DNA of 64,000 nucleotides from Psococerastis gibbosa (Eukaryota > Arthropoda > Insecta > Psocodea > Psocidae), in the NCBI GenBank assembly GCA_963971405.1, contig OZ020486.1, positions 16,515,419 to 16,579,418 of the forward strand, read 5' to 3'. The notes beneath the pieces were generated by a model. That model was not told the DNA's origin and made no database searches. It was given only the letters and a program-made list of their open reading frames with translations. Of this stretch, positions 47,501 to 58,065 are shown in pieces. Position 1 is the first letter of the stretch. The number at the start of each line of letters is the position of its first letter. The position numbers and the translations under genes were made by a program.

Positions 47501-50155
47501 AAGAGAAGTCACATTTAAAATCAAACCCATTTTTTTAGTGCATAAATGAGGCTTAGTACTTAGTTGGTTTTGAAGATGGACAGCTTTAAAACAAGCCTTC
47601 ATTCATGAACAACTCGATACGACACGTCGACATACATCTATGAAGTTTATTTGTGATACAGTATAGGTAGTACCCAGGATATATATTTTGTTCTGTGCAT
47701 AATAATAGTCTGAATTTCCAAAATACAATATAAGAATAACAATCTGTTACCGGTATTACATAATACATGATAAAATGTAAATCGTCCTAATGTTGGTTTA
47801 AAAAAAAGAAGTCACATTCATAATATTGTGCCGGAGCGTGTTAGGTGCTTCACTTACTTCAGCAATTTCCGCCGTGTAAATAGGCATTACAGTGAAAATC
47901 CAGCCAAGACTTAAGCCAGCGACAATCCGTCCCAAATACAACATCCAGACAGCATCAGCTGCCGCGAGAAGGGCGTACGAAATAATTATGGGAAAACCAA
48001 TAAATAATAACGATCTTTTTCGACCAAACTTGTCAGCAGCGTAACCTGGAAAGAAGAGATTAGCCTATCTCAATGTCACGTGATCTACCAAGGGCTGATG
48101 TAGTCGCAAAATTCAGACTTACTACTGGGCACCATCACCGGATCGGGGTTGTCTATAGACTCGGACACCTGCCCCCTTGGCAACTCTGTGAGAATGGACG
48201 TCTATACACCTGCCAGAACAGATACCTTATGCGTCTTTACTGGGAGGCTCGTCGGCTAATAGCATCAGAGATGCCAAGAACTAGCATTGGATAAAGTAAA
48301 TTAAAGTAAAGTAAGTATGTCAGCGTGACACATTTTAGTCAAGCAGGCAGTGTGGTGTGATAATTCGTTGATAAAACCCCTGCTGTTCGCGACTGTGGAC
48401 ATAACTGGAAAAATTTCCGCCGGACCTAGGTCGACCCAATCTTAAGAGACAATCCTTATTTGTTTATAAAATCCAATTTCACATTAAATATTGTAGAGGC
48501 TTAAATTCAAATGACATAGTGTAGAAGAAATGTCTCTCTATTTATTTCGATGTACTTAGTTTTTTTTTAGTTTAGGAACTCATTCGACTTGTCATCCTCA
48601 GTGTCCGTCATCATTGTTTTTACCAATGTCAGTTCAATAACGGTGTCAAATCGTTATGTTAGGCGCGGTTTCCACCGACCTCTCAGTGCAGAATACACAT
48701 ACGGTGACGTGGCAGCAGATATGATTAATAAAGGCGGGGTTTCCACCGACCTCTCATTGCAGAATGCAAATGGCATTGACGGAAATTTTTGTTTTACTCT
48801 ATGCCATAGTTAAAATTGATCAATGATCATAGAGTAAAATCACAAGCAAACAAACTAAAATTAAAAAAATGGCGTCATGGGATATGTTAAGTACAAACAT
48901 TTTAATAGATTTCTATAAAAAGAAAAATTCAAATTTCCGTCAATGTTATTTGCATTCTGCAATGAGAGGTCGATGGAAACCCCGCCTAAGTCTTGAATGT
49001 CTGCTACCACGTCACCGTGTGTGCATTCTGCACTGAGAGGTCGGTGGAAACCCCGCCTTAGTGATGGCCACACAACGCATACCGTATCTCAAAATGTAGA
49101 ACATCTCTAACTGATATAGGCTACCTCTTAAATTATTGTAAATTTTTTTATAATCGTAAGATTTTCTAGTACTCAGTACACACCATGCGGGCACAGTGGA
49201 AGGAACCAATAAAAAGGAACTAATTTTATTGAATGTTCATGCTGATTACAATAAAATGTAGGCTACAGTTACCGAGAAAAACGAATCGATATCACTTGTA
49301 ATCAATGGTCAGGGAATACTTGTAATCGAATACAATTACTTCATTCTAAAAATCGATTCGAATACAATCGGATATCCCTGCCGGCTATACGCAGTAAGTG
49401 AGAATTACCTGCTGCGATGGGCCCAAACATTGCAGCTAAAGGCATAAGGGACGAAATCCATGAATTTTCGTTTGTGGTGATTGGTATTGGCGTGTCTTCG
49501 GCTTCGAGATGCCGCATTGTTGGAGACGTCCATCCAAGTATTAACCCGAGTACAATTGAAATTATGTTAACTGAAATAATAAAAGAATCAATAAATTTAA
49601 CTAATCTTAAGAAGCAGTAGCCGCGGAGGCACATTACGATATGTATTTGCAATTTTGCTCAATTTGAAGACTTCTTCCTGACAGTGCTGTATTTTTATTA
49701 TTATTTTATTATTGTTTTATTATTCACATACCGGTACCTATCAGCTGATTTTTGGCTCCGCTTAACCCTGAGACCTATTATACAGGCTAAATACTGTACA
49801 ATATTGAAAGAATGACCTAATTAGCATTCAGTACTGCCTGCAGACTGGTTATTATCGTCAATTTGTTGGAACTATCATTTACTGAACTAATTTTAATAGT
49901 TGATCGTCATATGAATCGAGTTTAGAGTTTAGTAAATATTTCTGCTATGCTGGTTTAGATATTATACACTTCGTACGTACTCACGGTAGAAATACGAAAC
50001 ACAGAATTAATGTTATTAATTAGGTAGGTACCTGTTCCACCGGCCAAAAATTGTGGAAACGCTTTGCCCTTCTCTTCACCATCTTCCACATCAACATTGG
50101 ATTTGCCAACCTCGGTTTCGTGCACTGGTTTCTCATCTGACTTGTTAACTGTCAT
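41565..50155 (-). CDS. Tret1: Tret1-like facilitated sugar transporter B
   Basis: A 476-residue MFS sugar carrier, complete. Exons on the minus strand: 50155-50032, 49570-49409, 48045-47858, 47388-47116, 45009-44892, 43498-43308, 42508-42400, 41830-41565, with consistent phases. Motifs: LGWTSP, DKFGRKR (100-106), PETP (211-214), FQQFTG (284-289) continuing INLV, EKLGRR in place of the more usual DRAGRR, SPGFGPLPWTVMGE and PETKGK (461 on). The start is preceded by an acceptor (TTTTTCAG) about 40 bases upstream, so a 5' UTR exon exists to the right. Intron positions mostly differ from A and C: extra introns split the helix 7 motif (after FQQFTG) and precede GFGPLPW. Introns carry MITEs, LINE pieces and a tRNA-like sequence. 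Substrate unknown; trehalose is the family guess. Confidence 0.94.
43640..43735 (-). repeat. End fragment of repeat R
   Basis: TCCGTTAAAATCTCGAAAT, AATTTCGAAAATCACG and CATTACGTATAAATAGGAAA align with the terminal 95 bases of repeat R. Lies in a Tret1-B intron. Confidence 0.5.
44058..44130 (-). tRNA. tRNA-like cloverleaf, possible pseudogene
   Basis: A 73-base cloverleaf on the minus strand. The acceptor stem GGGCTTG pairs with CAAGTTC (two G-U pairs). The A-box is TGGTCCAGCGG, the anticodon stem ACGCC/GGCGT, and the T arm GTGGG-TTCGAAT-CCCGC holds the B-box GGTTCGAATCC. TTTTTT directly downstream could end Pol III transcription. Odd points: the anticodon loop TCGGATA has C instead of U at position 33, leaving GGA at 34-36, and the D stem has only three pairs. 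The arms resemble tRNA-Arg(UCG) with one loop base lost. It may be a tRNA pseudogene or a SINE head. Lies in a Tret1-B intron. Confidence 0.6.
45087..45226. mobile_element. Foldback MITE, Harbinger/Tourist-like, copy 6
   Basis: Ends GGCGCATATTCCACCAAC and complement, arms ATCAATAGTGATAGTA, core GACGTGGTAGCAGACA. The centre is the same as copy 3 but flipped. Flanks TTA and TGA. It lies 78 bases upstream of the Tret1-B exon 5 acceptor. Confidence 0.88.
45297..45356. repeat. AATACAATGC minisatellite
   Basis: About six copies of AATACAATGC or AATAC form the stretch. It generates overlapping false frames on both strands. Confidence 0.85.
45442..45700 (-). pseudogene. LINE reverse-transcriptase C-terminal fragment
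   Basis: The minus-strand frame reads THTYNTRQRGDLVRP, then ELRAARNASNFPKMFRNHLL and KAFYTVTEAL. This matches the C-terminal region of CR1/Jockey-like LINE polyproteins (an NTR motif, then an F-K..L.YL-like tail). 5'-truncated, no RT core. Confidence 0.65.
45720..45880 (+). mobile_element. Possible LINE/SINE 3' tail ending in GAA repeats
   Basis: GGAAACGGGAAACCACGGCA, CCATGATGGTCGCCA and a terminal AAAGAAGAAGAAA look like a non-LTR 3' UTR with a microsatellite tail. Assignment is tentative. Confidence 0.4.
48075..48320 (+). pseudogene. LINE C-terminal fragment, antisense in Tret1-B intron
   Basis: Encodes LPRADVVAKFRLTTGHHH, then YRLGHLP and YWEARRLIASE. This is a LINE C-terminal pattern (TGHxxL...HRxG...C..C) with its cysteines partly lost. 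The tail is AAAGTAAATTAAAGTAAAG. It starts about 30 bases from the Tret1-B exon 3 acceptor. Confidence 0.6.
48662..49057. mobile_element. Foldback MITE, copy 7 (outer, interrupted)
   Basis: The arms CCACCGACCTCTCAGTGCAG and complement have the core GTGACGTGGCAGCAGA on the left and its partner on the right. Target duplication TTA is perfect (48659-48661, 49058-49060). A related element (48733-48986) is inserted at its centre. Confidence 0.88.
48733..48986. mobile_element. Foldback MITE inserted in copy 7 (inner)
   Basis: Ends GGCGGGGTTTCCACCGACCT and complement, arms CATTGCAGAATGCAAATG. The usual GACGTGGTAGCAGACAT core is replaced by about 170 bases containing GTTTTACTCTATG and its inverted partner. 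Flanked by about TAA on both sides. Confidence 0.85.
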
Positions 50156-50193
50156 TTTTGGCTTGAGTTAATTCACAACACTCAAAATCCGAA

Positions 50194-52527
50194 CTGAAAA
50201 ATGAGATTCTTTATCAGTTGACTGATATTTTTTTATTGTGTTGTCATTATACTGTGTACTACTTTGTACTCGTATATAGAGATAATTACTAGTAGAATAT
50301 ATGCATTTGTACAACAGGTCGGTATAATTGATAATAGAGATACTGGTAATCCTACACCATGCGTAATCTGAGCATTGCAATTATTAGTGAAATAACATGA
50401 TTTGATGGATTTGGTCTATACTACATTTAAGAGTGGTCTTTGTGAATGGATCCCAATACTGTTATATTATCCATTATAGAAATAGATACTGTCGCCTAGG
50501 TTTGAAGTAGGTACTGTACTTTTATATGGTTCAATATAGTGTATGCACATAAAGTGTATGCACATGGTTTTACATTATAGTTCAGGGAATGTGAACATAT
50601 ATGTGTCACAGTAGTTGAATCTAAAATCTGAAAATATCTTGCCTAGTCTATTAGTCTAGGTTAAGTTTGGGGGGGGGGGGCAGAAGCCTGGTACCCTGGG
50701 CAAATGCCCAGCAGTCTGCCCATTTATAGGGCCAGGCCATCGCACAAGACGCAGCAGTTGAAATTATATTTTCAATACCTTGTTTGTTACCTAAGTAACC
50801 AGGTAGCCTACATACATAAAATAAATATACTGTACGTGATATACAGTAAGTTCCCTCAACATGTAGACCAATATACCTACAATATTTTACATGGTAGAAG
50901 TTATGACTATACTGCCTGATTGTTACTTTTTTCACCCAAAATTTTGTTGACTTGTGTCCTCAAGTTGTACCTTGAGCTTTCCCATTACAGTCAGTAGTGG
51001 ACTAATTTATTGTATTTAATAACACTAATTTTATTGGGGCTCGAGGCTAAACTGGTAGTCGAAGTAGGTACCAAGGTAGCAATTTGCACGCGTGGAAATA
51101 TAGGGTAAACACACGTGCACATGACCTTCACGAAGTGGTTCTTCTTTGGATAAACCGCGTCATAGGCTCATATAGATGGAGAAGTAGCATTATTTTGGGG
51201 TTTGTTTCGCAAATAAGCGAAAAATCGGGAAATATATACCTATGTAATCGATACGACCATTTCTTTCACAAATAGTAGTTAGTTAGTAGTGCCGGTAGTA
51301 GTTACAATTAATTATACTTACAACTTTTTTATTTTATTTTATTTATTTATTTTCCATACTATTAATTTAATGAATGTATCCAATTGAGCTCTTAAATTGC
51401 CTCTGTAGGTTAGTACCCGTGTTGAGTTACGACACGTCGCCGCGATCTCATGGTGTGAGACTCAGGTAAGTAGGTTACGCGCAGGTTACCACCTTTCCAC
51501 CGCAGCTGATAACTGGGGGGATTTACATACAAAGTACGTAGGCCGACCATAATTATGGCTGTGTTTTTAAGTGGCGTTTGAGAATCGAAAGTTATTTTAA
51601 CCTTATATACTTATCCCAGGTACGCGGATATAGGTAACCGAAAGAAGAAACAGCAAAAGCTAAATACCGTATAGTTCTAATGAGTGATGGGTATTCGCCA
51701 ATATGTGCAGTAAGTTTTTTCTAACGCAAGTAATGATTTCATAAGGGTCATTACGAATAGAATCATTAATACAGCAAGGTACTAATAATTCCTTTATAGT
51801 TAGACTGAGCCCATTAACTAATTTTTTTTGGTGCGTGGGACAGTATACCTACATAATATATTTTAACAAAATATAAACAAAATTATGCCTACACTAATTA
51901 AACATACCTTGGCTATAAAAAAGTAAATAGGGCCTACCGGCCAATTTAGCTAGCTCTGTATATGCTAGGCTTGTAATGACTTCAACCCAAGCAAATTATA
52001 CAGCAAATGATGTAAGTTGTACTTACTGTTACAATATCGGGCTTTTATTAATTATTTATATTACTGATGGACCTTTCAGCCTTTAAAAAGGTCATCAATG
52101 CAAAATTTACTGAGGGATGTCATCCATCAGCGCGAATAAAATGACTTTCAATTATCCGCGATGACAGATGAGTGTCATAAATGCAATAAAAATAGGCTAT
52201 ATAGTTTCTTTGTTGAAAGAATCTATTTATTCACTAAGCCATCATAATAATTAAAATATTCAACTTACGCCATTTGCTATACTGTATGCCCATATACACC
52301 AGTACGTCATGGGGCTCCACCTTGACATGACAATGAATTGATAGTTTTACGATATTATTTTTACTCAATTAGGCTAATTTGAATAGGCACAATGCAATAC
52401 AATGTGCAGTGAACATTTAAGTGTAGATAATTAATTATTATTCTCAAACATAGCCTTCTTTTATTTTTTATTTTTGAAAAATTAGTCGCATATGTACAAG
52501 CAATGGAATGAATGTAGGCTATTCAAA
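50194..52527. other. Upstream region of Tret1-B, no gene recognised
   Basis: The untranslated first exon and promoter of Tret1-B should be here. Neither was fixed. A G run near 50670 and TATTTTATTTT repeats near 51330 are present. Confidence 0.4.
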
Positions 52528-52625
52528 ACAGGCGGTGCGGGGCCTTCCTAGTTGAGTGTAAGAGAGGGCTTTATAGCCCCAACTCCACTAGGTTGGTTTA
52601 GTAAGAAAACAAAAAGTCAATATTT
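52528..52625 (+). mobile_element. SINE copy, 3' part
   Basis: AGGCGGTGCGGGGCCTTCCT, GTTGAGTGTAAGAGAGGGCT and AACAAAAAGTCAATATTTAT match the SINE body and tail. Confidence 0.7.
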
Positions 52626-53949
52626 ATATATTTTTCCCAAAGAACTTCTAATATAATATACTAGAAGTACCAATGGCGCTAGCGTCGCATGGTCATTTGA
52701 TTTCCGCCATTTTTGGGCTCACAGCAGGAGGTATTCTGTATTTTATGTAAAAACTAAGAGAAAATGCCTTTTTGTTGCCCTGTTATTATTATTGCCTATA
52801 ATTTAATTTTGCATTTGCTACATTTTAAATTTCATAGGGTACAGTATAGTTGTTGTTTTGGATGATTGAACTTTTTTGATGCTATTGTTTATTTTTAATC
52901 CACATAATTTTGAGCCATTTTGGGAAATCATATTAATTATAATAGTGAAGTTAGACAGCCTAAATATTTAATAAAGACACATTGTTTTTTGTTATAAAAA
53001 TCTTGGGTTAGGTACCATAAGATAACTATAGAGTTTCATTTGGGGCGCAAATCTGAGGCCAAAAGATGGCGGGTCTTCTATTGGTCCCCACTGCCGCAAG
53101 CACATAGTGTGGAGGTGTAGGGGCTTGATTTTTCACAAATTATCTTTTCAGTAGCCTCTGCATAGGTTCATGTGTTGAGTTACGACAAGTCTCCGAACGC
53201 ATGGTGTATATGCACTCGCACAAGTGTGAGCAAGTCAGCTATTATAATTATGCCAAACCAGGCCTATTAGTATTATAGTGAGGAGGTTCTTCTACTGTGC
53301 AAGTGGATATGAGGAGGCTGTTTACAAACATGGCCAACTCCAATAAGTTGTAGAATTTTTGAGGAGCGTGGATTTTCTGTTGAAAATTGCATTAAGTTCA
53401 TAGCTAACCCTAGACTTCTCAGCACTTCTGTGCGCAATCTGGCTGCAGTTGTAACTTTATTTTACAACGTGCAGGTAGACATTAAAATTTTCTGCAAGGT
53501 CGGTTCAAAACCCCATTTTGTAAAAAAATGGAGTTGGCCACGTTTGTAACCAAGCTCCTCATATATATATTTATGTTCAGTACGTACCCTGGTCCGTTCT
53601 GTGGTCAGCCAAACTATAAATGTATATCCTATCAACCATATCAAAGACGACAAGACAACTTATATAGGGCCTATATGTAAATAACGCGAAACTGCCTTCT
53701 TGCTGTTGATAAATACATTTATTGCTCCACCCTTTAATACCATATCGTATGGCACGTCCTATTTATTATCCTTAAAAACCACAAGACTGTGGAAGTTCCT
53801 ATAGCTGTATACTACTACCTACATAATCAACCCTACTATAGACAAATTCAATTAAATGCCTTGTTGGATGGGGGTTCCATTTACCAATCTTGCCACACCC
53901 TGAAAAAAAACCACCACACAGCCCTACTTCTACTAATTAGCCTGCAATA

Positions 53950-54175
53950 AATAAATAAATATTAACGTTCTATTGTATTACTATAAGCCAACACATAGCG
54001 GTCCTGCGGAGTTAGCGCTAAAAAGTCCTCTCTTACACTCAACTACGAAGACGCTAGATTTTAATTGCCCTCCAAAGCATGGCCAGAAAATTTAGCAAAT
54101 GTGGGAGTCGAACAAACAACCTTTCGAGGGAAAGTCCGAGTCTGTACAACTATTCATTTATCTTTAACATCACAG
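53950..54175 (-). mobile_element. SINE copy, near-complete
   Basis: Reverse orientation. Contains the complement of the body and extends through AGCATGGCCAGAAAATTTAG, GGGAGTCGAAC (B-box side) and TTTCGAGGGAAAGTCCGAGT, the tRNA-like head. Confidence 0.72.
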
Positions 54176-54924
54176 CTTAAGTAAATTTTACCACAAAGAC
54201 AAAGCCATATAGCCTACACATAAGAATCTGGTCGTGGCATAGCCAAAATAAACATTTGTAACTAACCTTTTGTAAATACTGATTAGCACTAACAGCAGAA
54301 ACATACTGATGATGGGTTCGACAGCCAACCCCCTCCACTGTACGATTAGGCGTATCTCTGAATTAGCTTCAAAGCATCTCAAGTGTCGCCAGTGGCGGTA
54401 AGGACGACACCATTTATGTTACACTACGTAGTCTACTTCCCTAATGGTCATGGTCGATCATGTGAAGAATAGTAACTATATAATAGATGCCGTTGTAATT
54501 AAAGATAGGAAGCAATGCCCATGTGGTCGGAAGAGCATCAGGTCTGATGACAGTTATATTCCGAATCATTTACAATTTATATACGTTTGACTTTGATACG
54601 TGCCTGAAACTGAGTTGTTAGTAATTTCAATGCTCTTAAACTATACAGGAGTCAGGAACTGTATCAGAAACTTCTGGGCATTCGTGGGGTCATCATAATA
54701 TGAGTATATTATAATGATCAGGCGTACCGCAACTATAACTTACTAACTAACACTCCCTTAACTTAGGAGAGGGTAGTATGGGGACTTCACGGGCACGGCG
54801 CGCAGTCAGTACCAAAAACATCCAAAAACCAGTGCGAGTTAACCCATGTAGGCTTTCCTATTTATCAATTATTAGCCTATATGTACCTATGTACAAAACT
54901 CAAGTTGGAAATCGTCGAATGAAA

Positions 54925-55372
54925 GGTTCAGCAGAAAAATTATTTTTTCTTCGTTATTTTTCATGAAAATTGAGTCTTCATCTTCATCACTATCAAAGGG
55001 CAAGCAACCTAACTATTGGATTTTGTTTACAATAATAACGATGAATTTATACATACACTATGTGAATTTAATAAAGAAATCATTGGATTTTTGACAAAAC
55101 ATTTTTTAGTTTTTTAGAGTAAAACCCCCAAAAATTGAGTTGACTCAAAATTAAAAGAAATCGTCCCGAGATGTGATTTTAGTGAACGTACATTCCAAAA
55201 TTTCAAAAACCAAAATCCATCTAGTGGATTACCAACAAATTGACAAACGGTCGACAAACAGACAGACATTTTGTAAGAACAATTTTTTTGGTTCCAGGGA
55301 CCTCAAAACGTGTAAATCCGATGAAAACTCGGAATTGAAATTTTTGGCCATCACAAAGCTTTCCGTTGACTA
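54925..55372 (-). repeat. Dispersed repeat R, diverged copy
   Basis: GGGACCTCAAAACGTGTAAA, CATCACAAAGCTTTCC and GTCCCGAGATGTGATTTT match repeat R in reverse, with many substitutions. Confidence 0.65.
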
Positions 55373-55434
55373 AGTTAGGCTCTAAATATAAGAAAGCAAA
55401 GGTATAGTGTAGAAATGAGCTATATTCCTTCCAT

Positions 55435-55645
55435 TAATCATGTAGAGAAGTGAAGCGGACCCTGACTTTCACTGGAAAGGCTGTTGGTTCGAGTCTTACA
55501 TTAGTTACATTTTCTGGCCATGCTACGGAGGGCATGTAAAGGAGGCGGTGCTTGGCTTTCCTAGTTGAGTGTAAGAGAGAGATTTATTATATAGCCCTAA
55601 CAACGTTAGGTTGGGTTAGTAATAGAACAAAAAGTCATTATTTGT
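55435..55645 (+). mobile_element. SINE copy, near-complete, forward
   Basis: The head has ACTTTCACTGGAAAGGC and a B-box-like GGTTCGAGTC. The body has GCATGTAAAGGAGGCGGTGC and GTTGAGTGTAAGAGAG. The tail is GTAATAGAACAAAAAGTC. Confidence 0.75.
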
Positions 55646-56108
55646 ATATTAATCATAGCAAAGAATGATTATGATAACATTGAAATTGACAGTTATGATT
55701 GATACATATACTGTATTGCGTTGTACCCGATTTTATGTGTTCCGACAGCACCCTTAAGCTACTACACCATAGCTTCTGAATTTTCAATTTTCACTCAAAA
55801 TCTTATTATTAAAACATTGCAGAGATTTTATAATGTTCAAACTTGATGTTTTAATCACAAAATTAAACTTAAGCCCTCTCTCCCACCCATTCATGTATGA
55901 AGAAATTACTCCAGTAATTGGCGAGAAAGAAAAATAAGTACCTAATTTCTGAAATCTACCTCTTGACTTTGTGAATTCGGTATTCCAATTAATGGAACGG
56001 AAATTGCGCATTTGACTAGTATAGACATATGTTCATACAGTACCTATGTCGGCTATATATCGTACATGGTTTAAACTTTTGCTGCTGCCAATCATTAAGG
56101 AGCCGTAA

Positions 56109-56253
56109 GGCGGGGTTTCCACATACGTCAATGGTCAATGGTAAATGTGGTATTGACGTTTTAGCAGACATTATAAAGACATACTAAAAAATGTCTGCTA
56201 CCACGTCAAACCCATATTTACCATTGACCATTGACGTATGTGGAAACCCCGCC
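56109..56253. mobile_element. Foldback MITE, Harbinger/Tourist-like, copy 8
   Basis: GGCGGGGTTTCCACATACGT on both ends, arms with TCAATGG duplicated once more than in copy 4. Left core GACGTTTTAGC, right core GACGTGGTAGC. Flanks TAA and GTA. Confidence 0.9.
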
Positions 56254-56392
56254 GTAGCATGACATCTTAAATTATAATCTATGGGAAATGTGCGGTAGAT
56301 TAAAGTCTAGTATTTCTCAGTATCGTTAATTCTAAAGGTAACCCTGATGACAAAATAGTACTCTTCATAGAAAATACTGTGCTTTTCGCTTA

Positions 56393-56532
56393 GGCGGGGT
56401 TTCCACCGACCTCTCATTGCAGAATGCAAATGACATTGACGTGGTAGCAGACATTCAAGACTTATTAATGATATCTGCTACCACGTCAATGTCATTTCCA
56501 TTCTGCAATGAGAGGTCTATGGAAACCCCGCC
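56393..56532. mobile_element. Foldback MITE, Harbinger/Tourist-like, copy 9
   Basis: GGCGGGGTTTCCACCGACCT ends, arms CATTGCAGAATGCAAATG, core GACGTGGTAGCAGACAT, centre TCAAGACTTATTAATGAT. Perfect TTA duplication (56390-56392, 56533-56535). It is 140 bases from copy 8 but from another arm subfamily. Confidence 0.92.
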
Positions 56533-56535
56533 TTA

Positions 56536-58065
56536 TCCCGGTTCTAACTCGGTCACCTATCTGTTCAGTCGCCATTACGTGCTCTCATCTTCAGATTCGG
56601 GATTTTCGCGTCTTCGTCTTAAGGCATTACTCAGAAGCCCAGCTAATTTGAAGATTTCGAAAATAAATCTACTAATGCAATAAAATGGGGTTTCAAAAAT
56701 TTTCAAGTAGCCTATTATATCTAGCCATCTTTTGAAAACAGATGAGGTTCCATATCTGATGGATAGGGAAATTAATTGCTGTAGTCTGTAAATCCGCTGT
56801 CGGTCATAGCGCGCTTCAAAGCGGGAAAGTTTTTGGAAAATTTTAAATGTTAGATAAATTACCTTCCAAAACATTCCAAACAACCATCAGAGGTCTACTT
56901 AAAGTCTAAAGACTATCTAATTGGACCATTTTGTAGTACAACAGGTAGGGTACCTAATTTAGGTCTATAAGCTATCGTACAGTGTTTTTCCAGTATGGAA
57001 GCCGCAAACAAGACGCAGAAAATTTGTCACCGGCAAGAATTTTCCACAAGCTTTCCGCGTAGGCTAAACGATACAAGTTCATGCCATGAGTCATGTATCG
57101 TATTGTGAGGTGTAGGCTAATTTGTTTAAAGATCTTTAATTTGCATGGGCTAGCAACTATATATAACTGGTTTGTGCTTTGATGCTGGGTAATTTCCACA
57201 TTAAACATTTTAAACTGTGAAATAGGTTAATGATTATGTTCATAAGCTAGCCTACGTAAATTAAAATGTAACTGTTGCATAAGTCCGTCCGGGTTTCAAA
57301 TGGAAGTTGAGGAAAGGCGAGTAGGCTAGTATAAGTAAGGTTCAAATCCACCAAATGAAATAACTTATAATTTTGTTAATTTTAATTTAATAAATGGAGA
57401 GATTGATTGAATTTTACAATATAGGTATATATCGTAGCTATGCTGTAACATTCATTATTTCAATACAGTATTCTGCACCATTTTTTTTTTTATAGTTGAC
57501 TGCTATGCAGGCCTGTTTGAAAATAAATAGTTAACAATGAACGAACACCACATTACAATGTCTAATAACGTTTCGTTTACAGCATGGCGTATACGGTATA
57601 CGCAATATTATTTTAAAGTAGCATTTGCCTAGAATCACATTCAGTAGGTACATAACTATATATTGTTATTGTTATTCTAATTATTTGTTCATGGTATTTT
57701 TATATGGAAATTTAATTAACTAAAGCATGTACCTGATTGAAAAGCTATCTGAGTAACTACAATGTATTAAATAGTATCCTAACTTTACAAGATTGCTATT
57801 TATATAAGCTTATTGTGGCTCCCTTTCTCAGCATAAATGAAGAATTTAGGCGTATACCATTGTACAGCCCATAGCATACAGTAGGTATCACATAGTATAG
57901 TAATATCTTTGTATTGTAGTGTATATTAATTTACTGTGCAACAGCTTTTATGCAAGCAAATTATGATTCTTACCTAATCAGAAATATTTTTTTCTTAATT
58001 TTCTTAATTTTATTCGGGATTTTAAATTTTAACTCTACCTCTAAATACCCCCTCTCCCTTCCGAA
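56536..58065. other. No gene recognised
   Basis: AT-rich intergenic sequence between Tret1-B and the Tret1-C 3' end. The possible Tret1-C polyadenylation signal (TTTATT, minus-strand AATAAA) is at 58009-58014. Confidence 0.4.
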
